NCBI GenBank assembly: GCA_022340865.1
Contig: JAJDNC010000050.1
Coordinates: forward strand, 1-41,247
Origin: Gemmatimonadota bacterium
GTDB lineage: Bacteria; Gemmatimonadota; Gemmatimonadetes; Longimicrobiales; Gaopeijiaceae
DNA: 41,247 bases
Direction of reading: 5' to 3'
Below, in pieces: positions 1 to 6,302 of this stretch. Within the stretch, counting starts at the first letter, position 1. Each line of letters opens with the position of its first letter. Under the pieces are notes generated by a model. It searched no databases. It saw only the letters and a program-made list of their open reading frames with translations, and had not been told where the DNA came from. The position numbers and the translations under genes are program-made.

Positions 1-1928
1 GCATGAGCGAAGTGGATGGCGAGCTCGTCGTTCGGCGGTGGGTGCCGGGTGAGGAGACGCTCGGCCACCAGCCGGTGCAAGACGACTTTCCGAGCCTCAC
101 TGAGCTGCGCGTAGATCGCGCTGCGGAACAGGGCATGCACGAAGTGCACGCCGTTGCGATCCTGATGCACGAGTTCCCACCGCGCCAACTCCTCCACCAC
201 CTCGACACAGCGGTCCACGCCCATGTCCATGACCGCTGTGAGGTCGGCGAAGGGCACCGCGCTCCCCCAGGTCGCGAGCACCGACGCGGTGCGCATGGCG
301 TCGTCCGACAGGTGCTGCATCCTCGCGTCGACGAGCTGCTGCAGGGAGATCGGGATGGTCACTCCGTCCCCGGGGGTGTCCGGAAGGCGCAGCCTGCCGG
401 CCACATAGTCACGGGTCAGCTCGATGAGATAGAAGGGATTGCATCCGCCGAGCTCCGTCAGATGTCTCAGCGCGTCGTCGCTCAGGGAACGGCCGGCTAC
501 CGCCGTGACCAGCCGTTGAGCTCCCTGCAGGTCCAGATCGCGTACCTCGATGGGGGTCACCGCCAGGTCCCCGCCCGGGTCGAGGTAGCGGCTCACGTCG
601 TCGGCGCAGCGCATGGGTCTGTGACGGATCGCGGCGATGACGCCGAAGGGACCGCTTCGCCAACGGCGTTGGGTGAACTGCAGCACGGCGATGGTGGTGG
701 CGTCAGCCCAGTGGATGTCGTCCAGTATCAGGAGGGTCGGCTCCTCGGTGGCCATGTGGGAGAAGAGGATGGAGAAGGCCTCGTAGAGCCTTCGAGACAG
801 ACTGCTCTCCTTGACTGGCGGCACCGGGATGGGCTCGTCGTCGGGATCCCGATGCGGCAGCACCGCCGACAGCACTGCCTTCCACGGGTTGTCCAGGGTC
901 TGCACCTGGCGCTTGACGTCGGGTCCACCGAGAGCGTCCACCAGGGGGTTCAAGGGAATGCGTTGTTCGAGCTCCACTGGACTGGCCCGCAGACAGCGAA
1001 ACCCTCTGAGGTGCGCTTCCTTGGCCACCTCCTCGAGCAGGCGCGTCTTGCCGACGCCGGCGTCCCCTTTCAGAAGAACGAACTCGAAGGTGCCGGCTCG
1101 CACCCGGTCGAGGGCGTCCCGGGCGGCCCCGAGCTCGATCTGCCGCCCGATGAGGGGGAAGCGCTCCTCCTGGCGTGCTTGTCTTGCCGCTTGGGGGGCG
1201 GTGACGGCTTCGCTCAGCCGACGCACACGCTCCACGAGTCGGAGGACTTCACGTGAGGGGCGCTCGCCTTCCTCGAGGGTCTCGAGGAAGGCGGTATAGG
1301 CCGCCTCGGCCGCCTCCACGCCTCCGGTCATCGCCCGAGCCTCGATGGTCACCCGCACCACCTTCTCGTTCGCGGGATCGAGAGCGTAGAGGACTTCGGC
1401 CGCATCCCGGGCGGCACTCCAGTCACCGGCCGGCTGAGCGCGATCCCAGCGCGCAGCGGCCGCTTCCCGGAGCTCCCGGCGCAGACGGCCCCGCTTTGCC
1501 TCCAGCCAGTCCTCGAACGCGTCCCCGGGGAGTCGGCGGAGCCGTCCACCGAACTCCTGACGCTGGACGCTCAGAGCGTGGCGCACGTCCCCGGCGTCGA
1601 GTGCCTTCCGGAATTCTCCCAGGTCCGATGTCGCCGCCGTGCGGCGGGCCTGGAGGAGATCTTCCGCTCCGGTGTCCACCACGTCGCAGCCGAGGCGGAC
1701 CCGCAACTCGAACAAGAGCTGGCGCAGGCGCTGTCGGGCCCTGCGGTCGTCCTCCTCTTCCCACAGCAACCCGATGGCCCGCCGCCGGGTGAGGCCGGTG
1801 GCTTCCTGCCCCCAGACCAGGGTCAGCAGAAGCTCCTGGTACGGCGAGAGCTTGAGGAGTCCGCGCGCGGTCGTGACCCGCGGGCCTCCGAAGAGCTCCA
1901 GGCGTGGTGTCGATCCGTTCGGCCCCAT
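1..1928 (-). CDS. BTAD/AAA-ATPase transcriptional regulator (3' end outside window)
   Basis: About 642 codons are visible; the reading frame is still open at base 1, so the C-terminus is missing. The N-terminus (about residues 8-95) reads like the winged-helix domain of SARP/BTAD regulators and is followed by a helical TPR-like BTAD region to about residue 230. A STAND-type ATPase follows, with Walker A GDAGVGKT at 288-295 and Walker B LLILDDIHWAD around 399-409 (D403, D404). The later helical stretch has the look of the MalT/AfsR winged-helix and TPR arms. Such proteins bind DNA and use ATP-driven oligomerisation as a switch; the inducer cannot be told. The start is the ATG at 1928, behind a weak GGACGAAG. 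It lies downstream of the AraC gene on the same strand with a gap of about 120 bases, so the two could be co-transcribed. Confidence 0.85.
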   Translation of the reverse strand, partial: MGPNGSTPRLELFGGPRVTTARGLLKLSPYQELLLTLVWGQEATGLTRRRAIGLLWEEEDDRRARQRLRQLLFELRVRLGCDVVDTGAEDLLQARRTAATSDLGEFRKALDAGDVRHALSVQRQEFGGRLRRLPGDAFEDWLEAKRGRLRRELREAAAARWDRAQPAGDWSAARDAAEVLYALDPANEKVVRVTIEARAMTGGVEAAEAAYTAFLETLEEGERPSREVLRLVERVRRLSEAVTAPQAARQARQEERFPLIGRQIELGAARDALDRVRAGTFEFVLLKGDAGVGKTRLLEEVAKEAHLRGFRCLRASPVELEQRIPLNPLVDALGGPDVKRQVQTLDNPWKAVLSAVLPHRDPDDEPIPVPPVKESSLSRRLYEAFSILFSHMATEEPTLLILDDIHWADATTIAVLQFTQRRWRSGPFGVIAAIRHRPMRCADDVSRYLDPGGDLAVTPIEVRDLDLQGAQRLVTAVAGRSLSDDALRHLTELGGCNPFYLIELTRDYVAGRLRLPDTPGDGVTIPISLQQLVDARMQHLSDDAMRTASVLATWGSAVPFADLTAVMDMGVDRCVEVVEELARWELVHQDRNGVHFVHALFRSAIYAQLSEARKVVLHRLVAERLLTRHPPPNDELAIHFAH

Positions 1929-2050
1929 GGTCTTCGTCCGCGCGCCCACACCGGACGGCGGGGGCAGCGGCGTGCGGCCATGGCGCTCTGAGTTCGTGCT
2001 CGAGCGGGAGGCAGAGGGCAATCTCCAGTGCGTTCCGTGCCAGGGCAAGC

Positions 2051-2938
2051 TCATGAGCCCGTACGTGCGTTGCGGGGGGTGCGAGTGGCACGCGCCGAAG
2101 CCTGTCGGGTCGCGGGGGCCTCACCTCGAGATCGGGTCGAGCCGGTGAGGAGATCGAAGGCATAGTCCGGGGCCAGGCCTCCGGTCCTGGCCTCCTCGCA
2201 CAGCCAGGCCTCCAGCAGCCACTCCCACCCCAGGTACTCTCGCGCCTCACTGGGTCGGAATCCTGTCAGTCGGTGCATCTGGTTGCTCAGGGAGAACGCG
2301 TCCGCGTAGCCCACCTCGTATCCAATGGAGAGCACGCTTTCCGAGGAGTTCTGCAGGCGGATGGCGACACGGAGGAGCCGTCCGAGCTGGAGCCAGTGCG
2401 ACGGCACGGGAAGCCCCCTGCTCAACAACCGGCGTCCGAGTGCCCTGCGGGACAGGTAGAGGCTCCTGGAGAGGGCGGAGATGGACCGCAGCTCCGCGGA
2501 GAGGGCCAGCGTCTTCCGCAGCACGTGCACCGTCTCCCGGTCCAGCACGACACCCCGCCAGGCGACGTACTCGGTCACCTCCGCCGCCAGGTCCTCCGGC
2601 GGCCGGCGGAGCACCTGCGCCAGGTCCTCCACGGCAACACGGTCGTGGTGCGGCAGGATCGCCTGAGGGCGGCTCGCCTCCACGATCCTCATGAGATCCG
2701 GATCGACCCTGATCCTGGGTGCGGGAGGCAGGATCACCACGAGCGCCACCCCCCCGGGGCGCTCCTGGACGACCCGTGCGTGCTCGGCCTGCGCCCCCTC
2801 GGCCAGACGCCAGATCAAGGCACACCCGGGCCGAGGCCCCTCCGCCCTGAGTTGTTTGTGGCCCGCGAGGAGGGGCCGAAGGCTGCGGTACGGGTGTGAG
2901 AGCAGGCTGAGGGGGCCAACGGACGCGGCGGGGGGCAT
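2051..2938 (-). CDS. AraC-family transcriptional regulator
   Basis: The 295-residue protein has two helix-turn-helix units typical of the AraC C-terminus at about 150-175 and 200-225, including the conserved pattern SIGYEVGYADAFSLSNQMHR and the GFRPSEAREYL end of the domain. The first about 140 residues are an unassigned sensor part with no cupin motif that I can recognise. About 55 further residues follow the DNA-binding domain, ending in an Arg/Thr-rich tail. The start ATG at 2938 has GGAG eight bases upstream. The target is unknown; neighbours are another regulator downstream and a TetR gene transcribed divergently. The family assignment rests on the C-terminal domain and is safe; the regulated function is not deducible. 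Confidence 0.87.
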   Translation of the reverse strand: MPPAASVGPLSLLSHPYRSLRPLLAGHKQLRAEGPRPGCALIWRLAEGAQAEHARVVQERPGGVALVVILPPAPRIRVDPDLMRIVEASRPQAILPHHDRVAVEDLAQVLRRPPEDLAAEVTEYVAWRGVVLDRETVHVLRKTLALSAELRSISALSRSLYLSRRALGRRLLSRGLPVPSHWLQLGRLLRVAIRLQNSSESVLSIGYEVGYADAFSLSNQMHRLTGFRPSEAREYLGWEWLLEAWLCEEARTGGLAPDYAFDLLTGSTRSRGEAPATRQASARATRTPRNARTGS

Positions 2939-2999
2939 GGCGCGCTCCAGCTGTGAGGGTGACTGGACAGCGACCGTGAACTACACATGTCATTGGAGC

Positions 3000-3050
3000 G
3001 TCAGGAGCCTAAGCTCCGCAGAGGTGGAGGAGCCTTCGGAGACTCCTGAC
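3000..3050. repeat. Spaced inverted repeat upstream of the AraC gene
   Basis: GTCAGGAG (3000-3007) is matched perfectly by CTCCTGAC (3043-3050), 35 bases apart, in the region between the divergent AraC and TetR genes. It may be an operator or a chance dyad in GC-rich DNA; no function is shown. Confidence 0.35.
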
Positions 3051-3142
3051 ACCTTTGCCACGTGCCTCTCCAGGTCCACCTGCGGTGTGCCACCGTCCAT
3101 CACGAGAATCCTTGCGGCGCAACCGATAGCCAGCTATATAGA

Positions 3143-3163
3143 AATCAGAATTCTATTTTGATT
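3143..3163. promoter_or_regulatory. Candidate TetR operator in an AT-rich promoter
   Basis: A 21-base dyad has arms AATCAgAAT and ATTtTGATT (8 of 9 pairs match) around a 3-base centre. It lies 12 bases before the tetR start codon, in the only clearly AT-rich patch of the surroundings (about 3131-3165), which also contains TATATA. Size, symmetry and position fit autoregulation by the TetR protein encoded just downstream. Confidence 0.5.
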
Positions 3164-3175
3164 CCGGGGACATCG

Positions 3176-3850
3176 ATGGCAGAGGCCGAGCTGTCGCGGG
3201 TCAATCCGCCCAAGCAGTCCCGCTCCCGCAGGACCTTGGAGCGCATCGTGGGTGCGGCCCTCGAGATCCTGGAGACCGAGGGCCCCGACGGCCTCACGGT
3301 GCAGGCCATCGTGGAACGGGCGGGCTCGTCGGTGGGATCGTTCTATGCGCGCTTCTCCGGGAAGGACGATCTCCTGGAGTACCTGGGCGAGCGCGTATGG
3401 CGGGAGGCGGCGTCGCGCTGGGACGCCGCGCTGGCGGGGGAGGACTGGGCGGGCCTGGATCTCAAGGGGATCGTGGCAGGCGCAATCGCCCTCCTGGGCC
3501 AGGCCGGCCGCTCGCGGGCGTCGTACCTGAAGGCGCTGGCCCGGACTCCCGGGGCCCGGGACGACGCCTACCTGGCCTTCCACACCCACATCCTCCGGGG
3601 CATCGAGGCGCTCCTCCTGGAGCGCGCCGCCGAGATCGACCACCCCGACCCCGCCGTCGCGGTCCCGCTGGCCCTGCAGGCGGCTCTGGCGGTCCTCGAG
3701 GCACCGGTGGCCTCGGGGTTGGGGGGCGCGGCGGCCATGGAGCGCCGTGCGCAGGAGGCGCAGGCGCTGGTGCTGTCCTACCTCACGGGCCGATCGGCCC
3801 ACGCACCGGAGCGTTCCGAGCAGGTCGATTTCTTCGACGTCTGGGGCTGA
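3176..3850 (+). CDS. TetR/AcrR-family transcriptional regulator
   Basis: The 224-residue protein has an N-terminal TetR helix-turn-helix: helix 1 around TLERIVGAALEILE (20-33), then LTVQAIVERAG and SVGSFYARFSGKDDLLEYL (about 40-70), the classic family signature. The C-terminal part is all-helical and would bind a ligand and dimerise. I chose the ATG at 3176 because GGGGA lies just upstream and because the frame before it is poor and crosses the AT-rich promoter patch. The dyad at 3143-3163 suggests self-repression. No pump or enzyme sits directly beside it: the next gene (arsM) is convergent, and the AraC gene is divergent. The ligand and the other targets are unknown. Confidence 0.9.
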   Translation: MAEAELSRVNPPKQSRSRRTLERIVGAALEILETEGPDGLTVQAIVERAGSSVGSFYARFSGKDDLLEYLGERVWREAASRWDAALAGEDWAGLDLKGIVAGAIALLGQAGRSRASYLKALARTPGARDDAYLAFHTHILRGIEALLLERAAEIDHPDPAVAVPLALQAALAVLEAPVASGLGGAAAMERRAQEAQALVLSYLTGRSAHAPERSEQVDFFDVWG

Positions 3851-3861
3851 GCGCCGGCGGT

Positions 3862-3909
3862 CGCGCCGGGCGCGGGGCCGGGCCGGAGATCGACCCGGCC
3901 CCCGGCGCG
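3862..3909. terminator. Bidirectional hairpin between convergent tetR and arsM
   Basis: The outer arms are CGCGCCG (3862-3868) and CGGCGCG (3903-3909); the inner arms are GGGGCCGGG (3874-3882) and CCCGGCCCC (3894-3902). A five-base bulge separates the two stems on one side. It fills the gap between the convergent stops. There is no T-run, so the call rests on the stem and its position. Confidence 0.6.
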
Positions 3910-3914
3910 AGCGG

Positions 3915-4739
3915 TCAGGCCGGGCGCCTCCCCTCCAGCGTCGCCCCGCTGATGGAGCCGGCGAACGCCTCCATCTCCGCCCGCTCCTCCGGATGGTCCT
4001 CGAGGAACGTCCGCACTCCGGCATCGGCCAGGATGTACTCGGCGGGATAAGGCCGCTCGGAGGAGATGCGCGCATCCGCGAAGCCCGCTCGGCGCAACTC
4101 GTCCAGGTACCGGGTTCGGTGCACGGGCAGGCAGGCGGCCACGGCGTCCAGATTGCCATGGAGGACGGCGGGTACGTCCCGATCGGACACCATGTCGGAG
4201 ATGACCAGGCGGCCGCCGGGCTTCAGCACGCGGTGAGCCTCCGCCAGCACCCTGCCCTTCTCCGGGCTCAGATTGAGCACGCAGTTCGAGATGATGACGT
4301 CGACGGTGGCGTCGGCCACGGGCAGGGCCTCGATCTCCCCCAGGCGGAACTCCACGTTGTCGTATCCGCCCTTCGCGGCGTTGGCCCGCGCCCGGGCGAT
4401 CATCTCGGGCGTCATGTCCACGCCGATGACCTTCCCCGTCGGGCCCACCCGCTTGGCGGCGAGGAAGCAGTCGATGCCGCCGCCGGAGCCCAGGTCGAGG
4501 ACCGTCTGGCCCTCCAGGAGCGAGGCGACGGCCGTGGGATTGCCGCACCCGAGGCCCAGATCGGCGTCGGTGGGGAGCTGGGCGAGCTCCGCGGCGGTGT
4601 AGCCCACCGCCTCGCTCGTGGCGGTCCCGGTGTCGGCGCCGCCACAGCACGACGGCCCACAACACGAGGTGCTCTCGGTGGCCGCGCGGGCGTACCGGTC
4701 GCGGACCGCCTGGCGGACCTGATCTTTGGAGTGGGTCAT
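3915..4739 (-). CDS. arsM: Arsenite S-adenosylmethionine methyltransferase
   Basis: This 274-residue enzyme transfers methyl groups from SAM to trivalent arsenic, giving methylated and volatile arsenicals. Visible features are a Cys-rich N-terminus with two CC pairs (C26/C27 and C31/C32), LGLGCGNP with C65, the SAM motif LDLGSGGGIDCF (81-92), the family motif SNCVLNLSPEKGRV with C153, and C203 in AACLP. C65, C153 and C203 match the three arsenic-binding cysteines known in ArsM. I chose the ATG at 4739 because AAGGAGA lies nine bases upstream; an earlier in-frame ATG has no such site. The gene follows the MarR gene on the same strand but is separated by a terminator-like hairpin and its own operator-like dyad, so it probably has its own promoter. 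Confidence 0.93.
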   Translation of the reverse strand: MTHSKDQVRQAVRDRYARAATESTSCCGPSCCGGADTGTATSEAVGYTAAELAQLPTDADLGLGCGNPTAVASLLEGQTVLDLGSGGGIDCFLAAKRVGPTGKVIGVDMTPEMIARARANAAKGGYDNVEFRLGEIEALPVADATVDVIISNCVLNLSPEKGRVLAEAHRVLKPGGRLVISDMVSDRDVPAVLHGNLDAVAACLPVHRTRYLDELRRAGFADARISSERPYPAEYILADAGVRTFLEDHPEERAEMEAFAGSISGATLEGRRPA

Positions 4740-4770
4740 GGTGAAGGGTCTCCTTTTCTCTCCGGTGTCC

Positions 4771-4792
4771 GTTGCAAGATGCAACTAGTTGC
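4771..4792. promoter_or_regulatory. Candidate MarR operator upstream of arsM
   Basis: GTTGCAAGATGCAAC (4771-4785) is an inverted repeat of the form GTTG-N7-CAAC, and it overlaps the perfect palindrome GCAACTAGTTGC (4781-4792). The arsM start is about 32 bases downstream. Read on the minus strand, TAGTTGC-N6-CAAC occurs here and again at the start of the MarR gene, which points to a shared repressor. Confidence 0.7.
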
Positions 4793-4802
4793 TCATTCGA
4801 AA

Positions 4803-4824
4803 GGGCGGGGCCCGAGCCCCGCCC
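4803..4824 (-). terminator. Hairpin terminator after the MarR gene
   Basis: A perfect nine-pair stem, GGGCGGGGC/GCCCCGCCC with a four-base loop, begins 10 bases after the MarR stop and is followed on the minus strand by TTTC. The T-run is short, but stem strength and position support an intrinsic terminator that uncouples marR from arsM. Confidence 0.65.
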
Positions 4825-4833
4825 GGGGTTTCC

Positions 4834-5349
4834 TCAACGAACCACGCAGCAGCTTCCCCCCGACGTCTCCACCCGGGCTGCGAACGACGCCGCGAGCCTC
4901 GAGACGAGGCGGATCATGGCCGCCCGCACGGAGGGCTCGAAGTCCTCCAGCATCTCGGCGTATGCCCCCGCGAGGTCGTCCTCGATGCGAACGCACAGGG
5001 TCCGGCCGGCATCCGTCGCACGGAGACGGACGATGCGCCCGTCGGCGGCGTCCCGCTCGCGGTCGACGTATCCCTTCCGCCGCAGGCCGTCGCCGACCCG
5101 GCTGGCGGTGCTCTTGTCCAGATAGAGCTGTCCCGCCAGCTCGTTCACCGTCAGGGGCCCCTCGTCCACGATCATCTTGAGGGCGTAGCACTGCGTGACG
5201 CTCACGTCGTAGCAGCATGCCCGGTCCCTGTCTCGGAACTGAACGACGCGCAGCAGCTCGTTGAGCGCGTCGTAGAGCCGGTGGCCGTCGCCCAGGGTCT
5301 CCGGGTTCGGTCTGGACTCCGCCAGAAGAGGCATCTCGATAGTTGGCAT
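4834..5349 (-). CDS. Cys-rich MarR-family regulator, candidate arsenic sensor
   Basis: The 171-residue winged-helix protein has the MarR core: LTVNELAGQLYLDKSTASRV (about 66-85) as the helix-turn-helix, followed by the wing DRERDAADGRIVRLRATDAG. It carries unusual cysteines: C45 and C46 followed by C54 at the start of the DNA-binding region, C119, and a C-terminal pair C167/C168 four residues from the end. Together with arsM next door this suggests a thiol-based metalloid switch, though that is inference. The start is taken as the ATG at 5349; a TTG at 5355 and an ATG at 5334 are also possible. The operator-like dyad 5339-5359 covers the start codon, so the gene is likely autorepressed. Confidence 0.88.
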   Translation of the reverse strand: MPTIEMPLLAESRPNPETLGDGHRLYDALNELLRVVQFRDRDRACCYDVSVTQCYALKMIVDEGPLTVNELAGQLYLDKSTASRVGDGLRRKGYVDRERDAADGRIVRLRATDAGRTLCVRIEDDLAGAYAEMLEDFEPSVRAAMIRLVSRLAASFAARVETSGGSCCVVR

Positions 5350-5359
5350 ACGCAACTAT
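5339..5359. promoter_or_regulatory. Candidate MarR operator over its own start codon
   Basis: Perfect seven-base arms ATAGTTG (5339-5345) and CAACTAT (5353-5359) flank a seven-base spacer. The core GTTG-N7-CAAC has exactly the same spacing as the dyad before arsM. The element spans the presumed ATG of the MarR gene, a typical arrangement for autorepression. Confidence 0.7.
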
Positions 5360-5614
5360 CTTTCTTCCACGGCCGCCCGTCAAGAGGTGGAGCTGCTACG
5401 GCGCTCGAGGCGGCCGCCACAGGCACGCGAGGCGACGGGCGGGGCTTGTGCTCGACGTTCTTGTCATCTCCCCTGCTCCCGGCCGATCTTGCCTCCGACC
5501 CGAGCGCAAGCTCGCGCTGCCGGCAATCCTCCTGCCCCCGCATGTCATGAGCGACTTGTCCCCGCGCCCCGTCGCAGCCCCCCGGGCTCGCTACGGCTGA
5601 CGGGCGGACCCAGC
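5350..5614. other. Intergenic region between marR and the TMEM175-like gene
   Basis: Apart from the operator at its left end this stretch of about 265 bases shows no convincing gene. It must hold the divergent promoters of the flanking genes, but I cannot place -35/-10 boxes with confidence. Confidence 0.5.
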
Positions 5615-6220
5615 ATGGAGCGGAAGCGGCTCGAGGCGTTCAGCGACGGGGTGCTGGCCATCCTCATCACCATCATGGTGTTGGAGCTCACCGTGCCTCA
5701 CGGCACCGACCTGGCGTCGCTCCGGGCCGTGCTTCCGATCTTCCTGGGCTACGTGCTGAGCTTCGTCTACCTGGCCATCTACTGGAACAACCACCACCAC
5801 ATGTTCGCGGTCACCACGCGGGTGAACGGCGCGGTGCTCTGGGCGAACATGCACCTCCTGTTCTGGCTCTCGCTGGTCCCCTTCGTGACCGGCTGGATGG
5901 GCGAGAACCACTTCGCGCGGGTGCCCACCGCGATCTACGGGGTGGTGCTCCTCATGGCCGCCATCGCGTATTACATCCTCCAGGGCCGCATCCTCGCGCT
6001 GGAGGGGCGGGAGAGCGTCCTGGCCCGGGCGCTGGGGAGCGACTGGAAGGGGAAGGTGTCGCCGGTTCTGTACGTGCTGGCCATCGCCGGGGCGTTCGTC
6101 CGGCCGTCGATCGCGCAGGCGATCTATGTCCTCGTGGCCCTCATCTGGGTCGTCCCGGACCCCCGCATCGAGCGGGCGCTGACCGAGGCGGAGGGGGACG
6201 CACCGTCCACGCCGCCCTGA
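5615..6220 (+). CDS. TMEM175/DUF1211-family membrane protein (putative potassium channel)
   Basis: The 201-residue protein begins with the family hallmark: a charged start followed by AFSDGVLAILITIMVLELTVP (FSDG at residues 9-12). About six hydrophobic segments follow, the number found in one bacterial TMEM175 repeat. The conserved YWNNHHHMF lies between helices 2 and 3. Known bacterial members assemble as tetramers and conduct potassium. The start ATG at 5615 is the only one that places the FSDG helix at the N-terminus as in relatives. It stands alone between the MarR gene (divergent) and the metalloprotease gene (convergent). The family call is firm; ion selectivity is inferred. Confidence 0.88.
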   Translation: MERKRLEAFSDGVLAILITIMVLELTVPHGTDLASLRAVLPIFLGYVLSFVYLAIYWNNHHHMFAVTTRVNGAVLWANMHLLFWLSLVPFVTGWMGENHFARVPTAIYGVVLLMAAIAYYILQGRILALEGRESVLARALGSDWKGKVSPVLYVLAIAGAFVRPSIAQAIYVLVALIWVVPDPRIERALTEAEGDAPSTPP

Positions 6221-6257
6221 GGCGACGTGCGGCAGGGGGGGAGTCCCCGGAGGAGGG

Positions 6258-6286
6258 GGCGGGCGACCCTGGCCGGGCCGCCCGCC
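6258..6286. terminator. Hairpin between the convergent channel and metalloprotease genes
   Basis: GGCGGGCG (6258-6265) pairs perfectly with CGCCCGCC (6279-6286) across a 13-base loop, in the 82-base gap between two convergent stops. No T-run is present, so it is only a candidate bidirectional terminator. Confidence 0.45.
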
Positions 6287-6302
6287 ACACAACGCTATTT
6301 AC

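Noticed and set aside
3..1256. 417-codon open frame on the plus strand at the left edge
   Set aside because: The minus strand carries Walker A and B motifs of a regulator in the same bases.
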